A stretch of DNA of 51,672 nt from Chryseobacterium antibioticum (GCF_012927325.1 NZ_JABBGI010000033.1:1-51672), one strand, 5' to 3'. Counted from the first letter of the stretch, positions 1 to 7,826 are shown. Program-made: numbers and translations. Notes: generated by a model from the sequence alone, not told the origin.

Positions 1-82
1 TGTTAACCTACTTACACTATGACCATTGCTACGTTGATAATCCACAAAACAAAGATAACATTTTTAGAAACTGAAAGTAAAA

Positions 83-96
83 TGCACTAAAGTGCA
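83..96. other. Short perfect palindrome (TGCACT-TA-AGTGCA type)
   Basis: The stem TGCACT (83-88) pairs with AGTGCA (91-96), flanked by A-rich and TTTT-containing sequence. It could be the weak terminator of a gene left of the window or an operator for the DUF4846 gene that starts 35 bp downstream. The first 80 bases hold no recognisable coding sequence. Confidence 0.35.
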
Positions 97-130
97 TAGT
101 TTTAACTATTTCTGAGACCAATAAAACCCC

Positions 131-1003
131 ATGAAAAAAAATATTTTAGGTCTGATGCTGGCTATAGTCATTTCGAGCTGTCATAATGATAAAAAGTTAT
201 CAGGCAGCACAATCGAAATGGCCGGAACCCTGGTTCCCGAAAGCTCCGTTCAAATTAATAAAGACAAAAATACGATCAGGGGAAGATTTTCTGCTCCTAA
301 AGGGTATACATGGATTGAAGAGCAGCCTGATTCTTTCGGATATTTCATTGAGAATTTCAAGCTGAAACCTTATGGAAGTCAGATTCTAAAATATGACGGA
401 ACGCCCATTGCCACGCAGGATGTTCATGAAGCCATTTTCGATATTGACACAGGGAATAAAGATCTGCAACAGTGTGCGGATGCCGCAATCCGTCTAAGAG
501 CTGAATATTTGTACAAAGCCAAAAAGTTTGACGAGATCAAATTTCATTTTACAAGTGGCGATTTAGTTACGTGGAATGACTATAAAAACGGTATCCGTGC
601 TTTCGTCAATGGAAATTCGGTGAGCTTTAGAAAAACAGCAGATTTTGATGATTCTTATCCAAATTTCAGAAAATATCTGGATTTGATTTTTAATTATGCA
701 GGAACTATTTCATTAAATAAGGAGACAAAACCGGTCGCAAAAAATTCGGATCTGAAAACGGGTAATATTCTGATCACACCAGGCAGTCCGGGACATATTG
801 TTTTTATTTCGGGAGTATGTCAGAATAAGGAAGGTGAAAAGTTATTTTTATTAAGTGAAGGATTCACTCCGGCACAATCTATTCATATGCTTTCCAATCC
901 TTTTGATAAAAGTATTTCGCCATGGTACCGTCTTGATGTAAATTCTTCTGAAACCAAAACGGCAAGGTATTTTTTTAAACCTACAAATTTTAGAAGCTTT
1001 TAA
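131..1003 (+). CDS. DUF4846 family lipoprotein
   Basis: This 290-residue protein starts with a short lipoprotein signal, a hydrophobic stretch ending in S-S-C with Cys17 as the likely lipidated residue, so it probably sits in the outer membrane or periplasm. The body (about residues 55-285) matches what I remember of the DUF4846 family: an early Y-T-W-I segment, a region of paired Cys and Ala residues (QQCADAAIRLRAEYLY) and a late segment G-D-L/G-N-I-L-I-T-P-G-S-P-G-H. The biochemical role of the family is not known to me. It ends 83 bp before pfkA, which has its own promoter-like element, so the two are probably separate transcripts. The ATG at 131 is the only start placed correctly before the signal peptide. 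Confidence 0.8.
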   Translation: MKKNILGLMLAIVISSCHNDKKLSGSTIEMAGTLVPESSVQINKDKNTIRGRFSAPKGYTWIEEQPDSFGYFIENFKLKPYGSQILKYDGTPIATQDVHEAIFDIDTGNKDLQQCADAAIRLRAEYLYKAKKFDEIKFHFTSGDLVTWNDYKNGIRAFVNGNSVSFRKTADFDDSYPNFRKYLDLIFNYAGTISLNKETKPVAKNSDLKTGNILITPGSPGHIVFISGVCQNKEGEKLFLLSEGFTPAQSIHMLSNPFDKSISPWYRLDVNSSETKTARYFFKPTNFRSF

Positions 1004-1058
1004 TTATTTATATTCAAAACTCTTCTCAACTTACTGCCATTATCTGAACTTGTTTTTG

Positions 1059-1066
1059 TAAATTTG
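1059..1066 (+). promoter_or_regulatory. Bacteroidota -7 element (TAAATTTG) for pfkA-gap
   Basis: TAAATTTG matches the Bacteroidota -7 consensus TAnnTTTG and lies 20 bp upstream of the pfkA start. I do not see a good TTG at the usual -33 spacing, so this is a likely rather than a certain promoter. The same octamer drives both tRNA-Gln genes in this window. Confidence 0.5.
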
Positions 1067-1086
1067 TGTTCGAAATTTTTTGCTAG

Positions 1087-2073
1087 ATGAAAGAGAGTGC
1101 TGTAAAAAAAATTGCAGTTCTTACTTCAGGAGGTGACTCTCCAGGTATGAATGCAGCATTAAGAGCGGTCGTAAGAACCGCCAATTATTATAATATCGAA
1201 TGCTACGGAGTAAGGGAAGGCTATAACGGGCTCATCAATGATGATTTCCTGAAAATGGGTCCCCGTTCCGTAAAAAATATAATCAACCAGGGCGGAACCA
1301 TTCTGAAATCCGCCAGATCCGTGGAATTCAGAACTCCGGAAGGACGCCAGAAAGCTTATAACAACTGTGTGAAACATGGTGTTGATGCATTGGTGTGTAT
1401 TGGAGGGGACGGAACTTTTACCGGAGCCAAGATCTTTAACGAAGAATTCGGAATCAGGGTAATTGGTGTACCGGGAACTATCGACAATGATATTTTCGGA
1501 ACGGATAATACCATCGGCTACGATACGGCTTTGAATACAGCGATGGAAGCTATTGATAAGGTTCGTGATACGGCTACTTCTCACAACAGGGTTTTCTTTG
1601 TGGAGGTAATGGGTCGTGACGCCGGTTTCATTGCTTTAAACAGCGGATTAGCAACAGGTGCTTTAGATATCCTTATTCCTGAGAAAAAAGACAGCATGGA
1701 AGATCTTTTTGCTAATTTCAGAAAAGCTGAAAAAACAGGAAAAGCATCCAGTATCGTTGTAGTGGCTGAAGGTGAAAAACTGGGAAGCATCTACGATCTT
1801 GCAGACCAAACTAAAAAGGAATTCCCTGATTATGATATCCGTGTAACGATCTTGGGACACATCCAGAGAGGAGGTTCTCCAAGCTGTGCAGACAGAGTTT
1901 TGGCCAGCAGACTGGGTTACGGTGCCGTAGTGGGATTAATGGAAGGAAAAACAAATGTAATGGCTGGAATGCGTTCCAACGATATGGTGTATACACCGAT
2001 TGAAGAAGCCATTAAAAAACATAATGAAATCAATAAAGATCTTTTATTGATTTCCGAAATTTTAGCAATCTAA
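1087..2073 (+). CDS. pfkA: ATP-dependent 6-phosphofructokinase
   Basis: PfkA phosphorylates fructose 6-phosphate to fructose 1,6-bisphosphate in glycolysis. The 328-residue length is normal for the bacterial ATP-PFK family. Visible motifs are the N-terminal nucleotide loop G-G-D-S-P-G-M-N, the GGDGT segment, where Gly after GGD indicates ATP rather than pyrophosphate use, the catalytic P-G-T-I-D-N-D, the substrate segment M-G-R-D-A-G, and the signature G-H-I-Q-R-G-G-S-P near residue 258. It is followed after only 30 bp by gap, so the two glycolytic genes form a likely operon ended by the terminator at 3131-3160. Confidence 0.97.
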   Translation: MKESAVKKIAVLTSGGDSPGMNAALRAVVRTANYYNIECYGVREGYNGLINDDFLKMGPRSVKNIINQGGTILKSARSVEFRTPEGRQKAYNNCVKHGVDALVCIGGDGTFTGAKIFNEEFGIRVIGVPGTIDNDIFGTDNTIGYDTALNTAMEAIDKVRDTATSHNRVFFVEVMGRDAGFIALNSGLATGALDILIPEKKDSMEDLFANFRKAEKTGKASSIVVVAEGEKLGSIYDLADQTKKEFPDYDIRVTILGHIQRGGSPSCADRVLASRLGYGAVVGLMEGKTNVMAGMRSNDMVYTPIEEAIKKHNEINKDLLLISEILAI

Positions 2074-2103
2074 TTATTTTTTATAAATCTAAAACAAACT
2101 ATT

Positions 2104-3108
2104 ATGTCAACAATCAAAGTAGGTATCAACGGTTTTGGTAGAATTGGACGTCTTGTTTTCAGAGCAATGACTGAAAGAGATAACATTGAAGTAGTAGGAA
2201 TCAATGACCTAATCAACGCAGAATACATGGCTTACATGTTAAAATATGATTCTGTACACGGTATTTTCCCTGGAGAAGTTTCTGTAGAAGGTAACGACCT
2301 TGTGGTAAACGGAAAAAAAATCAGAGTAACTGCTGAGAAGGATCCTAACAACTTAAAGTGGAATGAAGTAGGTGCTGAGTATATCGTAGAATCTACAGGT
2401 CTTTTCTTATCTAAAGACTCTGCTCAGGCTCACATCAACGCCGGAGCTAAAAAAGTAATCCTTTCTGCTCCATCTAAAGACGATACTCCGATGTTCGTAA
2501 TGGGTGTAAACCACCTAGAGCTTACTGACGATATCAAAATCTTATCTAACGCTTCTTGTACAACCAACTGTTTAGCACCTTTAGCTAAAGTAATCCATGA
2601 TAACTTCGGAATCGTAGAAGGTCTTATGACTACGGTACACGCTACAACAGCAACTCAAAAAACTGTTGATGGACCGTCTGCTAAAGACTGGAGAGGTGGT
2701 AGAGCTGCTCTTAACAACATTATCCCTTCTTCTACAGGTGCTGCTAAAGCGGTAGGAAAAGTAATCCCTTCATTAAACGGAAAATTAACAGGTATGTCTT
2801 TCAGAGTACCAACTGTTGACGTTTCTGTAGTTGACCTTACTGTAAGATTAGAAAAAGCGACTTCTTACGATGAGATCTGTGCTGCTATTAAAGCTGCTTC
2901 TGAAGGTGAATTGAAAGGAATCTTAGGATACACTGAAGATGCTGTAGTTTCTCAGGACTTTGTAGGAGATAAGAGAACTTCTATCTTCGACAAAGATGCT
3001 GGTATTATGCTTTCTCCAAACTTTGTAAAACTTGTTTCTTGGTATGACAACGAAATGGGTTACTCAAACAAATTGGTAGATATGCTTATCCATTCTGCTT
3101 CTTTATAA
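2104..3108 (+). CDS. gap: Type I glyceraldehyde-3-phosphate dehydrogenase
   Basis: This enzyme oxidises glyceraldehyde 3-phosphate with NAD and phosphate to 1,3-bisphosphoglycerate in the cytoplasm. The 334-residue protein opens with the NAD-binding loop INGFGRIGRLVFRA, has the catalytic segment S-N-A-S-C-T-T-N-C around residue 150, and carries the family blocks HATTATQKTVDGPS and W-Y-D-N-E-M-G-Y near the C terminus. It is the second gene of pfkA-gap. The codon use is very uniform (many AAC, CTT, GCT), typical of a highly expressed gene, and contrasts with the mixed usage of its neighbours. A strong terminator follows. Confidence 0.98.
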   Translation: MSTIKVGINGFGRIGRLVFRAMTERDNIEVVGINDLINAEYMAYMLKYDSVHGIFPGEVSVEGNDLVVNGKKIRVTAEKDPNNLKWNEVGAEYIVESTGLFLSKDSAQAHINAGAKKVILSAPSKDDTPMFVMGVNHLELTDDIKILSNASCTTNCLAPLAKVIHDNFGIVEGLMTTVHATTATQKTVDGPSAKDWRGGRAALNNIIPSSTGAAKAVGKVIPSLNGKLTGMSFRVPTVDVSVVDLTVRLEKATSYDEICAAIKAASEGELKGILGYTEDAVVSQDFVGDKRTSIFDKDAGIMLSPNFVKLVSWYDNEMGYSNKLVDMLIHSASL

Positions 3109-3130
3109 TAGTAGTGAGCAAATAAATAAT

Positions 3131-3160
3131 AAAAAACCTTCCAAATTGGAAGGTTTTTTT
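3131..3160 (+). terminator. Rho-independent terminator of pfkA-gap
   Basis: AACCTTCC pairs with GGAAGGTT around a 5-base loop (AAATT) and is followed by a run of T; the A-run on the 5' side makes it potentially bidirectional. It lies 23 bp after the gap stop codon. Confidence 0.9.
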
Positions 3161-3183
3161 AATTTAGTCGTTAAAATTAGACT

Positions 3184-3273
3184 ATGCTTAATGAACTTAT
3201 TGAAAGATATTCTCAATATTCTGATCCAGAATTAATGGAAGTCTATTTAAATAAAAACGGATATATAACCTGA
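3184..3273 (+). pseudogene. Possible truncated ORF (29 codons)
   Basis: An ATG at 3184 opens a 29-residue frame beginning MLNELIERYSQYSDPELMEV, a well-formed amphipathic start that looks like the N terminus of a longer protein, and then stops at TGA 3271-3273. The following 90 bases still have codon-like texture in another frame (K-S-L-S-R-S-F-Q-I-Y) but no start. I infer a decayed or truncated gene, not a functional peptide, but a real small protein cannot be excluded. Confidence 0.35.
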
Positions 3274-3447
3274 TAAATATTCATAGTTTTAGATATGAGT
3301 TGAAAAGCCTTTCAAGAAGCTTCCAGATTTACAAGACTCATATTAATATTACTCGTTTTCATGATTATTAATTATACAAGTGTTGATTTTTTTAAATGTG
3401 AAAAAACTACCCTTTTGTGCTATTTTTTTTTAGAAATCCTTAACAGT

Positions 3448-3582
3448 ATGGAATATGTACACGATACCAATAAAATGATCAACTGGGCAAATTCTAAAAA
3501 AATAGAATGGACTCATGTAATGGTCTATGATCGTAGAAACAGAGAAAAGGTAGGCAGATGTAAAAAAATAAAACACACCTAA
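3448..3582 (+). CDS. Small hypothetical protein, 44 aa
   Basis: The ATG at 3448 gives a 44-residue basic protein rich in Lys, Arg, Trp and Asn (it contains M-I-N-W-A-N-S-K-K-I-E-W and D-R-R-N-R-E-K). I prefer this start over the in-frame ATG at 3361 because the interval 3404-3427 carries a sequence, CCCTTTTGTGcTATTTT, that is nearly repeated before the LuxR gene and looks like a promoter. No family recognised. No terminator follows. Confidence 0.4.
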   Translation: MEYVHDTNKMINWANSKKIEWTHVMVYDRRNREKVGRCKKIKHT

Positions 3583-3661
3583 AATAATAGGTTCCTGATT
3601 TTCCATTCAAAAAATTTCTATTTTATTTCATGAAAAAATTTCGTATATATTGAATTTTTAT

Positions 3662-4480
3662 TCATTGTTTTAATAAATCTAATTCTATAATATTATTATC
3701 TTTTTTCAAACGTTCAAGCGCTATTTTTTCAAATTCACGAAAAATTTCATTTCCGGAGTGAAAAACACCATTAGCATCTGTTTGGTCTGGAAAAGCCCCA
3801 ACTGAACCTGCCATCGGATTTTTTCTAAAATTTTTATAAATTTTCACATATTTTGGATAAGTGACTTTCACATCTTTATAATTATTCACGTAAGGATAAT
3901 TAAAGTCTCCTTTTGTCGCTTTTATTCCTTTAAGTTCAAAAATGTGGCTTTTGTGAAGATCCTCTATTTTAAGAATCAATCCTGGAAGTCCAAAAAATTT
4001 ATACGGACCACTTTGTATCGGGATCTCTTTTGCAAACCACGCAATCCACTTTCTGCCTCCAAACTCTGTGGTTGCTTTTTGGACATCATACCCCAAAATA
4101 TTATTAAACTCCGCAAGTATATTCCATTTTAAATCTATATTCTGACTAACTGAATATCTATAAGGTTCAAGAGGTGTAATAAATTCAATTTTTTGAGTAT
4201 TAATATCTCTAACTACTCTATCTTTATTCATTTTTATATTAGGGGGCATGGAAAAGATTCCTTTCTTTGAATCTGCATTCAATGTTGAGTCAGATTTGTA
4301 TTTTTCAAAACTATAGAATTCTGATTTATTGTTACCAATATTCAAAACCATTATTTCTTTCTCTAAATTTTTCACGTTTGTTGAATCACGAATAAATTTG
4401 TATTCATAGAAAAATTGTTTGTTTTGACTAAAAACATTAGTTGAGATGAGAATAAGAATTATGATTCTAATTGTATTCAT
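3662..4480 (-). CDS. GLPGLI family secreted protein
   Basis: The 272-residue protein begins with a Sec-type signal (hydrophobic residues 5-17, cleavage likely after FSQ). It carries the name-giving GLPGLI motif at residues 164-169, preceded by the family's conserved F-G-G-R-K-W-I-A-W-F segment (140-149). The family is restricted to Bacteroidota as far as I know, often in many copies per genome, and its role is unknown; a surface or periplasmic location is inferred. It lies 68 bp downstream of a double-glycine peptide gene on the same strand, with a terminator hairpin in the gap, so it may be expressed by read-through. A second paralogue is at 17295-18095 with the motif at the same residue numbers. 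Confidence 0.88.
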   Translation of the reverse strand: MNTIRIIILILISTNVFSQNKQFFYEYKFIRDSTNVKNLEKEIMVLNIGNNKSEFYSFEKYKSDSTLNADSKKGIFSMPPNIKMNKDRVVRDINTQKIEFITPLEPYRYSVSQNIDLKWNILAEFNNILGYDVQKATTEFGGRKWIAWFAKEIPIQSGPYKFFGLPGLILKIEDLHKSHIFELKGIKATKGDFNYPYVNNYKDVKVTYPKYVKIYKNFRKNPMAGSVGAFPDQTDANGVFHSGNEIFREFEKIALERLKKDNNIIELDLLKQ

Positions 4481-4493
4481 TATATTTTTTTAT

Positions 4494-4533
4494 TTAAAAA
4501 AAAGGCTGTCAAATAGTTATTCAACAGCCTTAA
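4494..4533 (-). terminator. Terminator/attenuator between peptide gene and GLPGLI gene
   Basis: On the minus strand AAGGCTGT (4531-4524) pairs with ACAGCCTT (4509-4502) around a 14-base loop and is followed directly by a run of eight T. It sits 18 bp past the stop of the double-glycine peptide and 22 bp before the GLPGLI start, so most transcripts should end after the peptide gene, with read-through serving the second gene. Confidence 0.8.
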
Positions 4534-4548
4534 TCATTTTGGTCGATT

Positions 4549-4749
4549 TTAACAAGCTTTTAAAAAATAACCTGATGGACAATTGCTGCCAGTACTACAT
4601 GAACCGCAAGTATAAAGATCACTACAACATTTATAAGTCTTTTCAGGTCCACCCTGTCCAACTTCTGTCATTGTATCATCATTTGGATTTATTCGTCCAC
4701 CATAAAGTTTTTTTAATTCACCTCTTGAAATTTTTTTAAGTTTTTTCAT
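4549..4749 (-). CDS. Double-glycine leader, Cys-rich bacteriocin-like peptide
   Basis: The 66-residue product has a basic amphipathic leader of 18 residues ending in Tyr-Gly-Gly (MKKLKKISRGELKKLYGG), the pattern cut by C39-peptidase ABC exporters. The remaining 48 residues contain six cysteines in the pattern CC-x5-C-x2-C-x5-C-x7-C and many Gly, Ser and Asn. Leader and core agree with the small 'bacteriocin-like protein' precursors common in Chryseobacterium and relatives. No exporter or modification enzyme lies in the window. A TATATTTG -7 element is at 4777-4784 on the same strand. The function of the mature peptide is unknown; export and processing are inferred from the leader alone. Confidence 0.8.
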   Translation of the reverse strand: MKKLKKISRGELKKLYGGRINPNDDTMTEVGQGGPEKTYKCCSDLYTCGSCSTGSNCPSGYFLKAC

Positions 4750-4776
4750 ATTTGTAAAAATTTAAATGTTAATTGA

Positions 4777-4784
4777 CAAATATA
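4777..4784 (-). promoter_or_regulatory. -7 element (TATATTTG) for the double-glycine peptide
   Basis: The minus-strand octamer TATATTTG fits TAnnTTTG and lies 27 bp before the peptide start. No TTG at consensus -33 spacing is obvious. The same octamer precedes the other double-glycine peptide at 45024-45031. Confidence 0.45.
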
Positions 4785-4834
4785 AAAAATAATTCAATCA
4801 CTGTGTAGGGAATTTTATTATGTTAAACAAAGAA

Positions 4835-4868
4835 GAGCCTGTTAATTCAATAAAAAAATAACAGGCTC
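4835..4868. terminator. 10-bp perfect hairpin, probable terminator
   Basis: GAGCCTGTTA (4835-4844) pairs perfectly with TAACAGGCTC (4859-4868) over an A-rich 14-base loop. T-rich sequence follows on both strands (TTTGTTTTTTG on plus; TTCTTTG on minus). No gene enters it from the plus side; it may terminate a minus-strand transcript arising from the gene-free stretch to its right. Confidence 0.55.
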
Positions 4869-4904
4869 CAGAGTTTGTTTTTTGTGATGTAAAGATAGTA
4901 GGGT

Positions 4905-5110
4905 AAAAAGAGCCATTCCGTCTCTGTACGAATGACCCCCAATTGAGCGGATGCTTATCGAATCCCGAGCGAGGGAAACGGGGATGAGCATGAGCAGTTA
5001 CATGGTTCTCTGTTCTCTGAGCAAAGAGCTTAAACTTTTTGACTGAGGAACAGAAAACCGCCTACAAAAATCTAGCTACCTATCGCAGCCTTTTTTCAAG
5101 GATTGGAAGT
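4905..5110. ncRNA. Candidate structured non-coding RNA region
   Basis: No ORF covers 4750-5562. Within it, three hairpins lie in succession: CATTC/GAATG (4914-4918 with 4930-4934); ATGCTTATC/GATGAGCAT (4951-4959 with 4983-4991) extended by CCCG/CGGG (4964-4967 with 4979-4982) and holding the loop AGCGAGGGAAA; and GGTTCTCTGTTC/GAACAGAAAACC (5004-5015 with 5048-5059, one mismatch). The stretch is more GC-rich than its AT-rich surroundings. It does not match RNase P, tmRNA, 6S or SRP RNA as I know them. Strand and boundaries are unknown; the remainder up to 5562 shows nothing I can name. Confidence 0.35.
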
Positions 5111-5562
5111 TTAGTCCGGAATAGGGCGGATATCTCTCAGGAAATATTTTTAATACAAGGTTAAATTAAATCATGAAAATTTTAAAGAATCAAAACCCTA
5201 CTTATTACAATTTTGAAAAGGTAAAAATAAAGTATTGAAAAAGCCCCCCAGCAACGAGAGGCCATAAGTTTATCATTTTCAAACAACTAAAAAGAAAAGA
5301 GTAAACTGTTTTATAACATTCATTAAGATTTCATTACAATAGTCTGTAGAAACAGCCTGCCAATGATTTGACAGTTAATGTTTTTCTCAATTAAAATTAA
5401 ATTATAGAAAAAATTAAGTCATTAAACAAAACGGAGCAAAGTAAATTGAGTTTTCCTGGTTATTAGTTAGTACAAAGTTTAAAATTTTATTAAAGTAAAA
5501 AAATCCCCCTTTTGTGGTATTTTGAAAGTATTTTAATTATTTTAGCATAAAACAATTTATTC

Positions 5563-6336
5563 ATGGAGAATTCAGAAAAAAAACATCCTCTTATTGAAGT
5601 CTGGAATACATACCCAGCCGTTAGGAGAGACAGAAAGATCCAGGATAAACCGCCTATAGAACGTATCATTAGCGAGATGTTTGCCATTGGTGAGTTTTAT
5701 TATTATGCTCTGAATCTTACCAACAGTACACTTTCCCATCATCATGAAAATATTCTCAAACTTCACGGCCTAAACAGCTATCCCGAAAACTTAAAAGAAG
5801 TCATTGATCTTACCCATCCGGATGATATCGAATTTGTCATAAAAGCAGAGCAGACCCTTATCGACAAAATGACAGAAATAGGTTTCGAGCACCAACTTTA
5901 CCTCAAGTGCAGCTACTGCTTCAGAATGAAAACAGCCGCAGGAAACTATGAACTGTTCCATCATCAGTCTGTCATCACCATGGAAGATGAAACAGGAATT
6001 CCCATTCAGGCTATAAATATCCATACCAATATTCATCATATCACCAAAGAAAATCCCCACACCGTCCTGATTTCCGGAATAGGTCCTAGAAATGATTTTC
6101 ACCAGGTGAAGCTGGATTGCTTTTCGAAGCCCGAGAATTTCCCAGAACATTTAACGAAAAGAGAGATGGAAATTCTGGCTTATATCACAAAAGGATATTC
6201 AGGACCTGAAATTGCCCAGGCCTTGATTCTCTCTGAACATACGGTACGCACACACAGAAAAAATATTTTAAGAAAAACAGACTCAAGAAACTGTAAGGAA
6301 CTCGTTAAAAAAGCGTTTGAAAGAGGCCTTATTTAA
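5563..6336 (+). CDS. PAS-like sensor, LuxR-type transcriptional regulator
   Basis: The 257-residue protein ends in a clear LuxR/GerE helix-turn-helix (about residues 193-257): L-T-K-R-E-M-E-I-L, then G-Y-S-G-P-E-I-A and L-S-E-H-T-V-R-T-H-R-K-N-I-L. The N-terminal ~180 residues contain a PAS-like segment with L-T-H-P-D-D-I-E and a following R-M-K-T-A-A-G-N-Y-E stretch typical of PAS fold regulators, so it is probably a soluble sensor-regulator and not a phosphorylated response regulator. The next gene, an MpaB-like protein, is 90 bp downstream on the same strand and may be its target. Upstream, at 5507-5522, is CCCTTTTGTGgTATTTT, shared with the small gene at 3448. Confidence 0.82.
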   Translation: MENSEKKHPLIEVWNTYPAVRRDRKIQDKPPIERIISEMFAIGEFYYYALNLTNSTLSHHHENILKLHGLNSYPENLKEVIDLTHPDDIEFVIKAEQTLIDKMTEIGFEHQLYLKCSYCFRMKTAAGNYELFHHQSVITMEDETGIPIQAINIHTNIHHITKENPHTVLISGIGPRNDFHQVKLDCFSKPENFPEHLTKREMEILAYITKGYSGPEIAQALILSEHTVRTHRKNILRKTDSRNCKELVKKAFERGLI

Positions 6337-6426
6337 TCTGCTTCTATTTCTTCATAAAGAATCTAATTAAAGACTGATAAATCTCACCAGGGAATTTCGG
6401 CACAAAACCTGTATTTTTATAGTATA

Positions 6427-7623
6427 ATGGAAAACATGATGATACAGCCACGTTTTAAAGATTCTCCACACTTCAAACATTTCTGGGAAAAAGGCAATGG
6501 AAAACAGCTTATTGATTTTTCTGGAGCTGAAGTGAGTTTTAAGGACTTTAAAAAATTTTCACTCTATTTTTATCACGTGGACGAAATGGGGGATCAAGTG
6601 GTAAAAGATGTTTATTTGACTAAAAAATTCCATGAAGCCTCAAGAGAAATCGAAAATTATATCCGAAACGGGATCTCCGAAACGGACAATGTTCCTGAAA
6701 GTGTAAAAAAACTATTCAGCCAGACCCAGCAGATTCCCGATTGGCTCGACTACAACCTGCTGAAAAGCGGTGCAGAGCTCTGTATGCGAAGTAATATCGA
6801 CTCGCTCATTTCGTTAAGGGATTACTGCCTGATTGGAGGTTATGATTATGCCTACCTTAATAAACCCCTCACCGCTACAGAAGCTTTGAAAAAAGGTGCT
6901 GTAAAACGTCTTTCAGAAACGCTGGACTTTTGGGTTAATGTGACACGCTATGATGCCCTGGAAATTCATGCAAAAGGTTATGAATTTGCAATTAAGACCC
7001 GCCTGATCCATTCTTATGCAAGACTATCCATAAAGAAATATGATAAGCAGTGGGATACTGAAAATTGGGGTGAACCGATCAATTCGTGGGATATGATGGC
7101 TACCTATATCGGTTTCAGTCTTGTTTTTCTTCACAGTCTTCAGAAACTTGGAAATACCTTTTCAGAAGAAGAGGAAAAAGGAATTTTTCATCTGTGGAAA
7201 TATGTTGGCTATTTACTCGGAATTCCTGAGCAACTTCTTCCTGACAGCAAAAAACAGGCAACAGAATTTTTCCATTTATGGACTTCTGTTCAGCCTCCTT
7301 CAGACAAAGACTCTATTTTGCTGGCTCATTCTTTACTGAATGAATCTCTGGAAAATCCGATTTTAAAATTCAAATTCCAGAGGACCAACCTGAGATACCT
7401 GCATATCTGCTGTACATGGTTCCTGCTGGATGATGAAGTATGCAAAAGACTACAGATCCCTGAGGTTTCCAACAGAAACCTGTTTCCTAAAACAAAGATC
7501 CTGATCAACAAAATCTATGATAAGATTGTAAGCAGAGACGTCAGAATAAAAAAAGGAGACAAAGACCAGATGAAAGTACTGGAAGATTATCTTAAAGTAA
7601 CTAAAAATTCAAATTTCCACTAG
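6427..7623 (+). CDS. MpaB/DUF2236-like putative oxygenase
   Basis: The 398-residue protein resembles the DUF2236 group that includes rubber oxygenase Lcp and the fungal MpaB oxygenase, heme b proteins that use oxygen. Supporting segments are I-P-D-W-L-D-Y (near residue 104), the conserved helix with L-I-G-G-Y-D-Y-A, the G-A-V-K-R-L-S-E-T block and R-L-I-H-S-Y-A-R-L (about 193-201), whose His is the likely heme ligand by family analogy. No signal peptide is visible, so it is probably cytoplasmic, unlike secreted Lcp. Substrate unknown. It follows a LuxR-type regulator by 90 bp. Confidence 0.72.
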   Translation: MENMMIQPRFKDSPHFKHFWEKGNGKQLIDFSGAEVSFKDFKKFSLYFYHVDEMGDQVVKDVYLTKKFHEASREIENYIRNGISETDNVPESVKKLFSQTQQIPDWLDYNLLKSGAELCMRSNIDSLISLRDYCLIGGYDYAYLNKPLTATEALKKGAVKRLSETLDFWVNVTRYDALEIHAKGYEFAIKTRLIHSYARLSIKKYDKQWDTENWGEPINSWDMMATYIGFSLVFLHSLQKLGNTFSEEEEKGIFHLWKYVGYLLGIPEQLLPDSKKQATEFFHLWTSVQPPSDKDSILLAHSLLNESLENPILKFKFQRTNLRYLHICCTWFLLDDEVCKRLQIPEVSNRNLFPKTKILINKIYDKIVSRDVRIKKGDKDQMKVLEDYLKVTKNSNFH

Positions 7624-7826
7624 AACAACACTGAACGGCACCTACTTTAAAAGACAAAAAACATTTTTTATGTTTTGGATCATAAAATGATGCATTCCAT
7701 TCGTAATGAACCACATCAGCTTCAAAACATTATTATTATTTAACGCTAAAAACAGTTTTTGCTCTTAAATAATATTAGTTTTTGACCGTAAAATTCCTTA
7801 TTTTTGAGCAATTATTTTAACAACAG

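Noticed and set aside
4905..5110. Structured region as RNase P RNA, tmRNA, 6S RNA, SRP RNA or a group II intron end
   Set aside because: None of the conserved core sequences of these RNAs is visible, and no reverse transcriptase gene is nearby for an intron or retron.
5173..5238. 21-codon frame MKILKNQNPTYYNFEKVKI... in the gap before the LuxR gene
   Set aside because: Too short, no promoter or leader features, and no second signal; possibly a decayed gene end but not supportable as a gene.
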